From: Aralia elata
Taxonomy: Eukaryota > Streptophyta > Magnoliopsida > Apiales > Araliaceae
Reading direction: 5' to 3'
NCBI GenBank assembly: GCA_034770075.1
Contig: JAVJAP010000118.1
Coordinates: 62,001-126,000 of the forward strand
Length of the DNA stretch: 64,000 bases
Made by a program: the position numbers and the translations under genes. The notes under the pieces were generated by a model. That model was given only the letters and a program-made list of their open reading frames with translations. It did not search any database and had not been told where the DNA came from. This document shows positions 1-12,852 of this stretch, piece after piece; position 1 is the stretch's first letter, and every line of letters starts with the position of its first letter.

Positions 1-2816
1 CGAATAATTGAATGACAATTACTGAGTGGTTGGAAATAACCATAGACATTTGCCAAGGTTCTCAGCATTTAAACTGGACCTCTTAAAAAATTTTGGTAAT
101 CAATGGGATCAGCCTTTCATACCCCGTGATTTATGCATAAACACATAATAAACCAGCATTGATATCATGCCTTAATCAAATTTATCTTTTTCTCAGCCAA
201 GAGTTCTTACTATAGCAAATTAATAAGAACAGCTTTTAAAATACATTTGATTTCACAAATTTAGACATGCTTGATCTAGCTGATACAAATAGCATAGATC
301 TATCTCATAAACAGTTCGTGCTTGAAAGAACTTTAATCTAATTCACAATTCAATAACAATAGAATAGGAATTCAATTGCACAAGGTGCGAATCTCAATAA
401 TCAGTATAGATGTGAATAATCAACAATAATTATTCACTAACATGCTTCAAAAATAATAACTCGAGTTTGAGTTAGGGAACTTGTCTGTCTGCTCAGCTAC
501 AAATAATTCTATCTTTAACTAATTGGCCTTGAAAAACCTAACATTGATAACGTCGATCTACCAATTAGTAATGCGTAGTTGTATATCGATACGCTTACTT
601 ATGCTATTTATTTAACAATTAAGCAAATCACATAGCACACATAAGTTAATAAACTATCGTAAATCCTATAAGACACTTAATATTATCAATCCTGATAATA
701 TTTAATTCACCTCTTGGTATTATTAGTCCACTAATAACACTTTTATTCGTTTACTAATGTTATTAACATCTTAATAATATTTTAATCATCCAATAATACT
801 TTAATATAATATTATTAATCTCTTAATAATATTTTAATTTTCATATCATTAATAATATTTTAATCTAATATTATTAACTATTTTAATAATATCTTAATCA
901 TTTATTAATGCTTAAAATAAATATTATTACCCATTCAATAATATTTCCATAAAGTTTTAATCTTAATATTTCTTTGTTTACTTAAAAATATCGAATTCTT
1001 ATATTACAAATATCATAGTAATATTTTAATAAGTTATTAGGCGAATAAACAATTTATTCTAATTGTTTTACCCTTTATTAAACAACTCCTTTACTACCCA
1101 TAAAAGGTCATAAATATTATTTCTCATTAAATATTACCAAAATACTCCTCAATAGTCATAATATATAATATTAGGAGTATTCAAGCTTAAAAATCACATT
1201 TTCCTTATTTATGACATCATTTAACCATTTATTTTCTTTTAACCATAACTATAACATTATTATGAAAAATAGCAAATAGGTACTAAAAATTATTATCCTC
1301 TGTATATGGATAGTATATGGTCCAACAATGATCCACAAATGTTTCTGGAATTTTAGAAAGTGATTTACTATTTTTAAAGTACTCAAAACCTCCGAATCTT
1401 GTTACATTTTTCATAAATCAAGTTTTGCTCTAAACATTCTGAAATTTTCAGGGTACACTCTTATAACATGCATAAACATACTGTAAATATTTCATATGTT
1501 TTTAATGTACACACAGTGAGAAATCCGGGTATGAATATTTAGGAGTCCTTCACGGTAAAAGCCATTACACAAAACGTACACATCGAAACGTGTTCATTCT
1601 TTTTGCTACTTCTAGATAACTTCTTAAGGTACCTCTGTGATATTTTCTATATTTTTACCAGATCCATAACTAGCCGAAACAACCTTTGAAAAAACGAGGA
1701 TAGCAAGCTTTTAGGATTTTAAAGCTTTAAGTTTTATAGTTGGACTGTTTTGGGAAAATAGCCCTCAACGCTTCAAAAATTATTGGATTTGTGTTTTACC
1801 ACTTGGGTTTACTAGCTAACTCATGTACCTAGCACTCCCTTTCAACGGATCATAAATCCAAGTTGTAGATCTCAAGTTATGGGTGATCTAAGTGAAGAAA
1901 AGCTAGGGTTTTTACCCTTTAAGAACATAAGTTCCTTTTCTTCCTTTGAATCTCCATTCTAACACTCAAGAGGATTAGATCTATACATGAAGCATGAAGA
2001 TCTAATGATTCTTGAGTCTTAGAATAAAAATCTCTCAAAAAACTATGAAAAATAAAATAAAGTAAGAAAGAAGGAAATGGTTTAGGGTTTCACCTTGATC
2101 TTGTAGCTACTCTCCTTGATCTACCAAAGTATGTGATGAACTTGAGATGCATGAACTATGCTAATCTCACTCTATTTTTCTCTCTAAGCTCTTACTCTCT
2201 ATACTTGGTGAATAATAAATGAACCAACCCCTACTATCATTTGTGAGGGGTCCTATTTATAGGAAAGTAGAGACCATGGGCAAAATAGTCATTAATCATG
2301 ACTAGGCAAGGGCAATTTGATCAATTCATCAATAATAAGAAGCTTCCTAGCAACTTCCTCAAGGGTATTTTAATCATTACCCAACTTCTTTTAAGGTTAA
2401 AATAGTCTTTTCGCAAAATCTTAATTATCCATTAGTTATTAACCATTCTTCATTGGTTATTAGACATTGGTTATTATCTTGCCATAATTACATTGTTTAA
2501 ACACAATGGTTATTATCCGCCATAATTACATTGGTTATTAACCACTTGGATATACAATGGTTATTGCCCCTTCATAATTACCTTGGTTATTAACCACTCT
2601 TGGCCATTTTAGCCATTACACACCAATTCCTACACTTGACTCACATATGGTTATTTCTTAACCATAGTTATATCATACCTGCCAACACAAGTATAGACAC
2701 ATCTTATACATCTCCCACCAATTAACCCAAGTTGGTTTAAATAGAACACAACGTTAACTCATTAAATTAAATTAGATTTAATTAATAAGGACGTTCAAAA
2801 TTCACGGGCATTACAG
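1..2816 (-). mobile_element. Partial Tekay-like Ty3/gypsy LTR, cut by the window start
   Basis: Read on the minus strand, position 2816 begins TGTAATGCCCGTGAATTTTG, a TG start of the form seen in plant Ty3 LTRs. A TATAAATA box follows about 560 bp inside, then a long A/T-only tract (about 690-1180) like the one in the complete Tekay LTRs at 12853-16654 and 22723-26526. No coding sequence is visible. The other LTR end and any internal region lie left of the window, so solo LTR and full element cannot be told apart. It abuts the Tat-type LTR remnant at 2817, which suggests insertion into it. The assignment rests on the terminus and layout, not on an alignment. Confidence 0.5.
2254..2261 (-). 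promoter_or_regulatory. Predicted LTR TATA box
   Basis: TATAAATA on the minus strand, with GGACCCCTC just downstream and a 5'-leader-like stretch after it. The position inside the LTR fits an LTR promoter. Predicted from sequence only. Confidence 0.4.
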
Positions 2817-4554
2817 CTCTCCTAGCATCTTAGATCATATCTAGAGGTGTATGGATCCTATTTTTGGGATTATGAATGTTTAGAGAGGATTTCCCACGGA
2901 TAGAATCTCTTCCTAATTAGTCGATGATATCGTTTTGGTAATTTATCGATTTTGCTTTTGGTTCGACTTCTTTTCACCGATTATTCTTGTTTGGGAGTTA
3001 TTTGGTATTGATATCTAGGTCACCCAAGTATCCTATATTCATATCTAGTGGTGAGGGGATCCCACCTTTTAGCCAGCGAAGAATTCTCATAAATAGAATC
3101 TCCTTATAGCCAATCTGGGATATATTTCCGATTAGATCTCGATTGTGTTATTTTCTAGATCTATAGAATCTTAGATCTATGGATTTCGTTTCCTAGATTC
3201 TAAGTTCTTTTAATAGATCTCGTCAATACGTAATAGTCCCTCACAATTTCGATAGTTGGTGATATCTGATTCCCTTAATGCAGTTAGCAATATAATTGCA
3301 ATATTATTGTTTCGTTAGGCAATTTATGGATTTAGGGTTTATGGGAGTCCTTTCCTAAACTCTAAACTTCGTTTATGGATCTCAATACATTGTTTGATGT
3401 GATTGCGAATCACGTGAGCCTAAGAATGAAGTCAAGAACCTTAAACATCGTGTTTAATGGGATTGATGGTATTCACACGATGGACATAGTCGACAATTGT
3501 AATGTTTGCGATTCGATCATTGTAAATGTAATTCGGGCCTTAAAACGATATCGAGAGTTCTATCCCACGAAAATTGGATTTAAGGTCCCTTGATAATGGA
3601 TTTTGTTATTGCAAGGTGTTTGGAGTTATTTAGATGGCTTACATGCCCACGACTAGCTCCAACCTTATTTTCGATGCTTGATTTTATCTTTTGACATGTG
3701 AAAACGATTTTCGAATGAAATTGCAAAGATCTTTTAAAATCGAATCAAACTAGGTTATTAGATTAATTTTAGGCTAAAATTGGAAGTAATGGAGAGCCTT
3801 AATTCCTATTTGACGAAGGGTTTTAAAACAATGTTTTCTTTAAAACGACACTAAAATATTTTTATCAAATGAAAGCTAAAACAAAACTTTTCCTTCAAAT
3901 CAAATCCTCCGTGCATATGTTCAAAGAGACTCAAAGTTGCTTTCAAAGTAATACATCCGCCAAGACCATGAAGATTCTAAGAGACAACACCCTATATTCT
4001 ACGACTTGACCTTAGGAGTCGACCCCTAGGTTATTTATGATCCGACTTAAAAATAGGAGACGACACCCTAGATTCCACGACTTGACCTTAAGAGACGACC
4101 TCTAAGGTTACTCACATTTCATGACTTGACTCTAGGAGACGATATCTTAGATTTTCTCTAATAGCACAATTCATATAGGCACATCACACACACACTTCAT
4201 ATTTCTCAAGGCATTTCATTTTTTAAAATGAAAATATTAGGAAAGCGATAACTGTGTCTTCATGGAGGTCCGGGGTGCCTAGCTAACACATTCTCCTCGC
4301 TTAAGCAAGCCCCCGAACTCTATAAATCTCGGTTGCAGACCAATTTTTTAGAGTCACGTAATGGGCTATCTCGATTATTAAAACCTAAAATCCGGATGAG
4401 TTAGTACATCCATTTAAATCTTTGCCAACTGGCGACTCTGTCTAATTGGCCCCCATTAAAATTAAACTTTTCAAAATCACCCTTAAAATTAATAAATCTC
4501 AATTAAAATATAAATAAAAAAATAAAAAGAGACGAAAAAATCCCAGCGTCGATA
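2817..4554 (+). mobile_element. Diverged Tat-type Ty3 LTR remnant, 5' end missing
   Basis: This stretch is a distant relative, in opposite orientation, of the Tat LTR at 56516-58634. Shared landmarks are TGGCTTACATGCCCA (about 3634), a block with TTAAAACGA (about 3540), AGCAAGCCCCCGAACTC (about 4303), CCGGATGAGTTAGTACATCC (about 4393), TGGCGACTCTG (4429-4439) and a terminus near CAGCGTCGATA (compare GGCGTCGACA). It contains two diverged copies of a block of roughly 180 bp (about 2850-3030 and 3050-3230). The 5' part of the LTR is absent, replaced at 2816 by the Tekay-like LTR. No functional reading frame is present; the short ORF at 3375-3593 looks accidental. Confidence 0.6.
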
Positions 4555-5600
4555 GCAACTCAAAATGGAACTAAGTCACAAACTAAATAGTAGAACACTA
4601 AAATAACTTGACAGGAAAGTAAGTGCAGAAAATAAATGAGACAGAATATTTTTAAGTGGTTTAGAGCACAATGATCTCCTAGTCCACTCTTCTACTCCTT
4701 GAGCAGGTATAATCCACTAAGGATGAGGTGATCACTAAGATCTGTTCACACAAAATAGTTACAACAGTTGAACCACAAAGATTCCTTCAAGTCATTAAGA
4801 CTTAGCTATAGTAGATCACTAAGATCTCTTCAAGTCACTAAGACTTAATTACAATAGCTCATTAAAACCAGTACAATCACTAAGAAAGAATGATGTTTGG
4901 GGTGTTGCTAAGTTGCTTGAAGCTCAGTATTGAAAGACTTAGCAGAACAGGATGTTCAAAATTGTAGAGTAGAGGACTTTCTGAATTGACAGCAGTTTAA
5001 CTTTCTGATTGTTCGTTCGATACTGTTTGATTGAATTTTCTTGACTTTTATAGACCTTCCTCGAGATTTTCTCATTTGAAAGTTGTCGTTGCTTATTTAA
5101 TGTTTAGATTCTTGTAGATCTCTGATTGTTGACTTTGGAGTGAGGAGTGTCAGCTTTCGGCGGTGATATGTCACTTCAGTACTAACTGCTATAGAGAAAC
5201 TCACGTGGGTGATGTCAATTCACCAATATAGCTGTTGAGCATATTTCTAATTGCTCTTCTCCTTAGCCTTAAGAGTTTTGACAATCTTTCTTGGGTTTTC
5301 ACTCTATGAGGATTAACATTGTCAGTTCATGTCAAAATTGATGCACTCTACAAATTTCCTAATCGTAGAGTTGAATGTCCAGTCGTATCGTGTCTGGCTA
5401 GACAGACTCTACGATATTCATTTAACTTCAGTGTACTCTACGATACTTCTCTTTAATCTTGAAAGACTAAGTCGTCGACTTTTTTTAATTTGACGATCTT
5501 CAGCTTTACTCTAATTGATTGATCATTTCTTATACTCCTAGAACTTTGAGGAATGACTTGACAATTCTGCAAGCTTAGAGTACTGGTAGTTGTAGCTCTA
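4555..5600. other. Unassigned repeat-like stretch with reiterated CTCTACGAT words
   Basis: No coding signal is seen. Around 4640-4880 lie reiterated CACTAAGATCT and CACTAAGACTTA phrases with text like the leader/LTR of large copia elements (TAAGTGGTTTAGAGC near 4653). From about 5345 the word CTCTACGAT and variants recur every 30-60 bp and run into repeat R1. It may be a decayed copia LTR; I cannot find its ends. Confidence 0.3.
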
Positions 5601-6515
5601 CGACCAATAAGCTCTACGATCTTCAGCAGCCTTTACAATCTTCAAAATTCTTTACGATCTCCAAACCTGAGATCAGTAGGCTCTACGATCTTCAATTACA
5701 TGTTTTACGATCGTAATTTAACTTAAGATCTATACATCAGATTCACATTACGAAATAGATCAATCTAATAAGTTTGATCTCTAATCTAAGTCCTTTTATA
5801 CCAATTTCATTTAAAGGACTATACAAAAGCTATTAATTACAAATATACATTATTTTTACATATCATCAAATATAAAACATGCATTATACTAATATCGTGT
5901 ATTGGATGTAATTGGAGAGAAGGTATAATGGAGGGTGAGGCTGAGCAAGGAACCGAAATTGGGCCCAAATCGCACCAAAAATCGGCCAAATCGCACCAAT
6001 TGAGCCGCACCAACGGTTCCGACGTATGTGGCAGTTTTAGAATTACTAGAAAATCACATATGCAGTTTGGGTGCGGTTTTGGGAGGCTCGCGCACTGCTC
6101 AAACCGTACCGCACCACTTAAACCGCATCGCACCGCTATTATATATTATATATTTTTTAGAAGTTATATAGGCAAATTCCTAAAAATATAATAGACAATT
6201 TTAATTATGTTATGCACTTTTAAATTTTTTGTTTGTAGTTAGAAATAATTTTAACTGAATTATAATGGTTTGAACAATGTTGAAGCATTCATGTAACATA
6301 TTTCAAACCTAAAATTTGTCACTTGATGTTATTTTGTTAATGTTATGTATGGTTTATTGTACATAAAGATGAATTTGATTTATTGAATATTATTGTTAAC
6401 TATATCAATTGGTTTTAAAACCAAAAACGAACCAAATGAAACCGCACCCAAACGGTTTCATGTGCGGTTTGGGCGTCCAACTGCATCAAACCGCACCATG
6501 CTCTACATTAATGGA
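5600..6515. repeat. Repeat R1 (GCGGTTTGG/CCAAACCGC-rich), copy 1 of 3
   Basis: It starts in the CTCTACGATCTTCA words, passes through a conserved block (about 5690-5960), and carries clustered GCGGTTTGGGTGCGG motifs and their complement near 5990-6130 and 6430-6500. Dense inverted copies of a short G/C word inside an AT-rich body are typical of subterminal repeats of non-autonomous hAT-like DNA transposons, but I cannot define terminal inverted repeats. The ORFs at 5837-6133 and 5928-6191 are by-products of this repeat. Near 6469-6474 it holds the empty counterpart of the copia insertion site in R2. Confidence 0.55.
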
Positions 6516-7323
6516 GGGGATCCAAATCCCATGACATCCATCATTTTTACAAATAAATGTATCCTTAGTTAACTAAACTGCTAAAATGAGAGATAAAAAG
6601 TGTAAAACATTAAAATTTTATTGTTATAACTTATAAAAAGAATATAGAAGTAATTTTTGCACCCTTACACTTTATTAATAAAAAATTGGTCTACAACCCT
6701 AAAGTATAGAAATTTCTAAAAAATATAAACAACACCAATAAAATATAAATTATAAATTAAATTTTTTATCAAAGAAATAAGAAACAAAAATTAAAAGGAA
6801 AAAGGAACAAAAATAAATATCCAAATCAAAATAAAAACAAAGACAAAAAAAATTAGTTGTCAAGATACAAAATAAAATAAAAAAGAAAGACACTCCTGGG
6901 GAAATATGTCGCATTTTACCAAAATAAAAAAAATAAAAATTAAAGATTATTTTTATTAAAGTTTGGCATGACTGTTTCACGATCAACACGTATCGAGTGA
7001 GATTAACTTTAACTCTCAACCAATTAAATAAAATGGTCACCTTCTGATGTGACCTAACTGCTCCACTGTTTTTGTCTTGTCCATAGGAAAGCTACACATA
7101 GCATATGCCGATAGGCGTCCTACATTACAATTTGCATAAGCTCTTATGATTCAAAACCAAGGAAATACGTTATATAATCAAAGATAAATTAGTTAATATA
7201 AAGTATTATTTAGTTGATTTATGTATTTTAAATATGTTTTTAAAAATAAATTTTTTTTATCACTTAAATTATTTTTTTGAGGACAGAAGGAGTAGTTATT
7301 TATAAGTATAACATTACATATTA

Positions 7324-7587
7324 CTCCTTTTGCCCTTAAAAAGATGACTTAATATTTAATTTTTTTGGTCCATAAAAAGATAAGTTAAGGTATATAAAGT
7401 TAAGGGTAAATATGTCATTTAATATGGTCTACTAATATAAACAAATAAAGGTACTCATAATTTTATGTAATCTTTGAGGTCTCTAAGGATAAATTTTAAA
7501 AAAAATTATTCTCTTTCCTCTATTTTACTCTTTCCTTAATATGTGTAAAAATATATATTTTACTCATTCTTTTGAAGACAGGGGGAA
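7324..7587. mobile_element. Stowaway-like MITE (copy A), degenerate
   Basis: It starts CTCCTTTTGCCCTTAAAAAGATGACT and ends with the imperfect complement (ATTCTTTTGAAGACAGGGGG), flanked by TA. The counterpart in copy B is at 35051-35312, so this insertion predates the duplication. Confidence 0.5.
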
Positions 7588-8517
7588 TAATTCAAAACGG
7601 AGGAAGTATGTAATATGACTACGGATAAATTAGTTAATATAAAATATTATTTAGTTGACTTATGTTTTTTAAATATACTCTTAAAAATAATTTTTTTATC
7701 ATTTAAACCATATTCTTTGAGTACGGAAGGAGTAATTATTTGTAAATATAATTATATAACCTTATAAAGTACATATTTATGAGTTGAACCGGGACTACAG
7801 TGTTACAAAATTGTTTTCTATTTTTAAACAGTATTAAGAGGTAATCTACCAAAGGTGGTTATTTTGTGAAACTGAACAAAAAAGTAACTCTTTTCACTTT
7901 AATTTAAAAGTTTTTTTTTGAATCCTCATTTTTTGGAGAGTACAATATATTTCATAATCGAGTACAAAAGGGGGAAAATGACATAACAAAAGGAGAAATT
8001 AACACTCCCTTCGTCCTCAAAAGGAGACTAAAGGTACAATTATTTTTGTCCTCAGAAGGATGAGAGATAAAGTACATAAAATGAAGGGTATTATTTCATT
8101 TAGTGAGATCCATTAATATTAAAATAAAACCACTCATCTGTAAGACCCCAATTTTTTATGAATATGACTTAAATTTTTCTAAATGTTATTTAAATAATAA
8201 GGTGTTGATTTAATAAATGTTATAGTTATGGGTGATATGTGCAAATTATAAATAATAAACAGTCTGTCGGGGAATATTCGTTTTGTCAGGAAAATTCTTT
8301 TTGTCGGAAAATATTAATACGACGGTGCCGAAATAACCAATCATTGGTGGGCCTCACAACGGAATAACTGTCGGATATAGAAAGCGACAAAAATAATTTT
8401 TTAAGAAAATTGGCGGCAGAACTTTTACCGTTAACTGTTGAAATACCCGATAATAAAAGAATAGTAGCGCGCGGTATTCCACAGTAATACACAGTATTAC
8501 ACAGTATTTCTGATCAT

Positions 8518-8775
8518 TGATTCAATAATTGCTACAGTAGTAGTCACTTAGTGTTTCATTCAATAATTGCTACAGTAACAACTATATAGTATTTTATATT
8601 ATTGATTCAATAATTGCTACAGTATTAGTCACACAGTATTTCATATTATTGATTCAATAATTGCCACAGTAGTAACTACATAGGATTTCATATTATTGAT
8701 TCAATAATTGCCACAGTAACAACTACACAGTATTTCATATTATTAAATCAATAATTGTCACAGCATAGTAACTCA
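8518..8775 (+). repeat. About 47-bp tandem repeat inside the solo LTR
   Basis: TTCAATAATTG recurs at 8521, 8559, 8606, 8653, 8700 and about 8748, giving five to six units (one shortened to 38 bp), each with a CACAGTA-type core. Confidence 0.8.
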
Positions 8776-9017
8776 TATTATTTGAAATGATATTATTAGG
8801 TTAGTTAGCATTATTGACAATGTCTAGAAGTTCTGTCGAGACAAGGGGTTATTTAATTGTGCGTCGTTTATACGGAAGGCCCCCTCTTTCGTAGGAACGA
8901 TCTGATTGTCAAAATTGCGAGTCTATGATATCTGTGATATTAATATATTAATATAATAATATAGAAAATGGATTTATAATAATAATGGTGAGTAATAAAG
9001 AACAATAATCTTGAAAT

Positions 9018-9145
9018 CTGTAACGTGTGTCTTGAAATGTGTAACGTATGACCTGAAATATACAACGTGTGTCCTGAAGTATGAAACATGTGTAGGAATA
9101 GTCCTAAAGTGTGTAACGTGTGTTCTGAAAATGTGTAACGTGTGG
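9018..9145 (+). repeat. About 21-bp degenerate tandem repeat inside the solo LTR
   Basis: Units of the type ATGTGTAACGTGTGTCCTGAA repeat just upstream of the predicted TATA box at 9277. Further loose copies run to about 9245. Confidence 0.6.
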
Positions 9146-11175
9146 ATAAGAAATGGATGGTATAGATTAAATGTTATCTAAAATATGTAACGCGTGGATT
9201 GGTGATGAATGGTATAGATTAAGAGTGTCATAAAATGTGTAATGTGTGGTGATGTTGATGTGGGTTAAGTTTTTACTATAAATATAAGGGTTTGGCGGAA
9301 GGATTTTAATAACTCTCTTGCTTAATCCTTCCTTCCACTCTCTAAATCATTAGTGTAAGTGTCTTTGAGGTGCTAAGGTTGTCTTAAGTTTTGGTGTACC
9401 AATTGTTCAGGTGAGTTTTTATAATAGTTACATAAGCAACTACATACATCACACATTTTTTACACTCTTCCTGTAGAAGATTTATTTTGAAAAACTTCCT
9501 CTTGAAGTTTGTTTTGAAACATTACTTTTTTTCAAAAGTTATTTTGAAATACTTTGTTTTGTACACTACACAAATTTATACTATCAAATTCATTTTAATA
9601 ATTTCATAATATACGAGTTAGTGTACACTATGAAACTTATTTGTGGTAATTACTAATCTAATTATAAATATACATATATGTTGGTTAATTTCATAGAAAG
9701 CAGCATCTAGTCGCATGCTAAGGTAAGGGATATCATTTTCTTTCATACTCCTAAATTTATAGTAAGAAATTATCATTTATTTCTACAGTATTATCCTCAA
9801 ACGGTGAATTGGTTTCATCTAATATTTTTTTACCTGAATCTTCCTATTGCACTTTACACGTGCTTTATCTAATATCTTTTCACCTGAATCTTCCTATTAC
9901 GTTTTACACGTTATAGTTGAATTGTGAACCTTATTTATTCTATTCTTGAACTCTAATCGAATTTCTGGAGATCATGTTGATAATTTGGACATTCTTGGAC
10001 TCTGGACAAATTAAATTCCAAATCTCTAATATTTATTCTTGATCTTATTGTTCTTATTATTTCTATTCATCATTTATATCATTGTCATAATTCTCATACT
10101 TAAATTGTGGTGAAAAGTTTTCTTTGGCTAGAGAACAAACAGTAATCGTTGATTGGCATGATTATGACCAGGAACTGTGAATTCGTATAATCATGACCTT
10201 TGGTGTTACATGTAAAGGTTTATGGTGAAAGTTCTTTTTGATCCGTAGTGCAAAGATGGACTATTGATTGGCATGATCATGACCATTGATGTTACAAATG
10301 AATATCTTTGGCCCATAGTGTAAAGATGAACTGTTGATTTGTATGATTATGAACAGAAACTGTTGATTGGTGTTACAGGGATAAAATATTCAGGGTGAAC
10401 TTTAATATTAGAGAAGACAATAGACTTTATGCTCTACTTGACTCTTCTAATGAATTGTTTGTTCCGCTGCAGTTATCATTGAAAACTTATATTATCTTTA
10501 AATTTCTAATTAATCACTATTGAAGACTAAAGATAATTTATTATTCATTATCTTAGTCATGATATTCTTTACTCGGCTATTTGAGCTCACCCTTTTTCTT
10601 TTTGTTCTATTGTTCTTCTCAGGAAATAAGAGTGTAGTTGGGACTAGCCGGGGAATGGAGTGATGGTCCGAGATAGTTACTATAGTAGTCTTCACCATGT
10701 TGTAAAATAGTGTGGTAATAATTGTGGTGAAGGCTTAGAATGACTTGTTGTATTTTGTACTGTATTTTAATAAGTTGATTGTTTATATTTTGGCAACTCA
10801 AATTGGGTTGTGTGGACCCTATTTTGGCGGCGTTACACATCACTTTATGAATCTTGTGAGATTATTAAGGAGAAATTTATAACTTTATTTATTTTATTTT
10901 CTCTTTTTGTTTTTTTAATTAGTGTGAAATTTAATATGTGTGAAATTTTTACTTTGCTCATTCTTTTGAGGGTGGAGGGAGTACAATTTTATCTTTAAGG
11001 GTATTATAAACATTTCGCAAAATCTAGTTAGATTCACGCGGGGTTTGGCTTGGGGATAGTAGGACCCTAATTTAAGCTCATTAATATTTTTGGCAAAACA
11101 TCTTAATTAAAAGAATTTAATAACATTTGCTTTGATTTTACATGGGCTATGCTTTTGTTAATGGTCTCTCAATTT

Positions 11176-11612
11176 CATAATTTTAAAACCCGGACCGGAT
11201 CGCCGATCGGACCGATAAAAACTAGAATTGATCCACTCTCCGATCCGGTTTGGACCAATTAACCAATTTTACTCAAAATTCGGTTAACCCGGTTGACCAT
11301 CGATCGAACCGGTGGTTCAACCGGTAAAACCGGTTAGTTGACCTAGTTGACTCGGTTTTTAATTTTTTTTTTACCAACAAAAAAATTAAATATTAAAATT
11401 AATCACTTTTAGTAATATTGTAACTCAACTTTATTATGTTTTAATTCATAAAAACGAGATTTTTAAAAAAATTATTAAATACTAATAATATATATTTTTA
11501 TATATTAATGACATCACTAGGACAATAATGGATTGACCACTGATTGGACCAGTGACCCATCCACCCAGTACCTTTTTTCGGTTCGATGATCGGTCCGGGT
11601 CTGAAAACCTTG
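11176..11612. mobile_element. Non-autonomous hAT-type element
   Basis: Termini are CATAATTTTAAAACCCGGACCGG and the complement of CAAGGTTTTCAGACCCGGACCG, a common plant hAT form. It is flanked by CTCAATT plus one variable base (11168-11175 and 11613-11620), an 8-bp duplication with one mismatch. Copy B has the empty site CTCTCAATTCTTTC near 36430. The interior has clustered ACCGGTT/AACCGGT words and no transposase frame. Confidence 0.8.
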
Positions 11613-12852
11613 CTCAATTCTTTCTTTCCCTTTGGCATGAGGAGCAGCTTAATTACCTAGGCAAAATGATATATATGATGATTTTATTTATTAATTTTTT
11701 ATTACTATTGATGTGGATAAGTAGTAGTAATTCAGTTAAAAATATATCATATAATAGGTGATTCTTATAATTATATCATATCTCATGTATTGATGTAAGT
11801 CGCGGTTGTAATTCGATCAAAAATTTTCACAATACAAACTTTCACAATACATAACAGAATACTTACTGATAGTTAAGGTTCTCTGCATAATTTCCCCTTG
11901 CCTTTTATGTAATTTCCTTTTGTTCAAAAAAAATTATATTCCAATGTACTTTCTATATTGGTGGCCCATATGGAAAACTAATTGTGCAACAGACATTTAA
12001 CCATGTGCCTTTCTGGGCAGCTACTTCAAATTACCATTTTTTTTTCTTCTTTTTTTTTGGATTAAAAAACAAAGACAAAAGAGTGAGTATGAATTGGAAC
12101 AAAAAGGAAATTAATATTGTTCGATCATAATAACATAAACAATTATTATACCTCTTCCAAGCCACATATGAAAATAATAGATTGAGAATATAACGTATCT
12201 ATTTTTTTATTAATTTAAAATATAATGAATTAAATAACACATAGCTACACTTTATTTGTTTTATATTAATTTAAAATATGAATTATGAGTAGAATATAAC
12301 GTGTAATTATATTGATTTTTTCCAAAGTATGAGTCAAATGTACTCATAGTCCAAACCCAGCCCATACCATAAATAGAAGCTTCATTATAAAGTTACATGT
12401 AAAATGTTCTTATGTTTGACTGCTCACACCATACCCTTTCTTTGTTGAGTACCTCGATTCTCAGTCATCTGTATATTTCAACAAGACAAGGTCCATTAAT
12501 ATGTTGGACTAGAGTGAAAAGACATACATACCCCTTAGTTTGGTCCACACCACAGGTGTCCTTTCGAGGGTAGAAGCAAACAACGCTTCCGCTTGTTTGC
12601 ATTATTGAGGGAAGACCAATTAAGTACAATGTAGAGCAGCTAGTGTCCTATCACCTTTTTATTTAGGGACAACCTAGTCGTTAGTCGTCAAGTTATTATG
12701 TTTCATGCTTAATTTTTTAAAAAATATTTTTTACGTATTTCATTTTTAAATTTTATTATTTATGTAATTTTTATTTAACTTTATAAAAATAGAACAATTA
12801 AATGGTATTAAATATGAAAAATAACTATAAATTGAAGACCAAATGTGAACAA

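Larger units (their letters stand above)
8139..10837 (+). mobile_element. Solo LTR of a Tekay-like Ty3/gypsy element
   Basis: It begins TGTAAGACCCC and ends GGCGGCGTTACA, and is flanked by CATC on both sides (8135-8138 and 10838-10841). Copy B has the empty site as uninterrupted TCATCACTTTATG near 36119. Ends and layout resemble the intact Tekay LTR (TGTAAGGACC...GGGGGCGTCACA). A TATAAATA box lies at 9277-9284. No internal region, primer site or second LTR is present, so it is a solo LTR left by LTR-LTR recombination. Ty3 elements usually give a 5-bp duplication, so one flanking base has probably changed. Confidence 0.8.
8005..10981. mobile_element. Stowaway-like MITE split by a solo LTR
   Basis: Left terminus CTCCCTTCGTCCTCAAAAGG, right terminus CTTTTGAGGGTGGAGGGAG followed by TA. 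The MITE is split into 8005-8138 and 10838-10981 by the solo LTR. The uninterrupted version in copy B is at 35989-36246 (258 bp). Confidence 0.65.

Noticed and set aside
4429..4439. TGGCGACTCTG as a primer binding site next to an LTR end (also 56652-56662 on the minus strand)
   Set aside because: In both copies the similarity continues some 100-150 bp further to a CGTCGACA-type terminus, so the motif lies inside the LTR.
5837..6191. Small ORFs in R1 (and similar ones in R2 and R3)
   Set aside because: They are not conserved in frame among the three repeat copies beyond the shared DNA similarity, with indels between copies.
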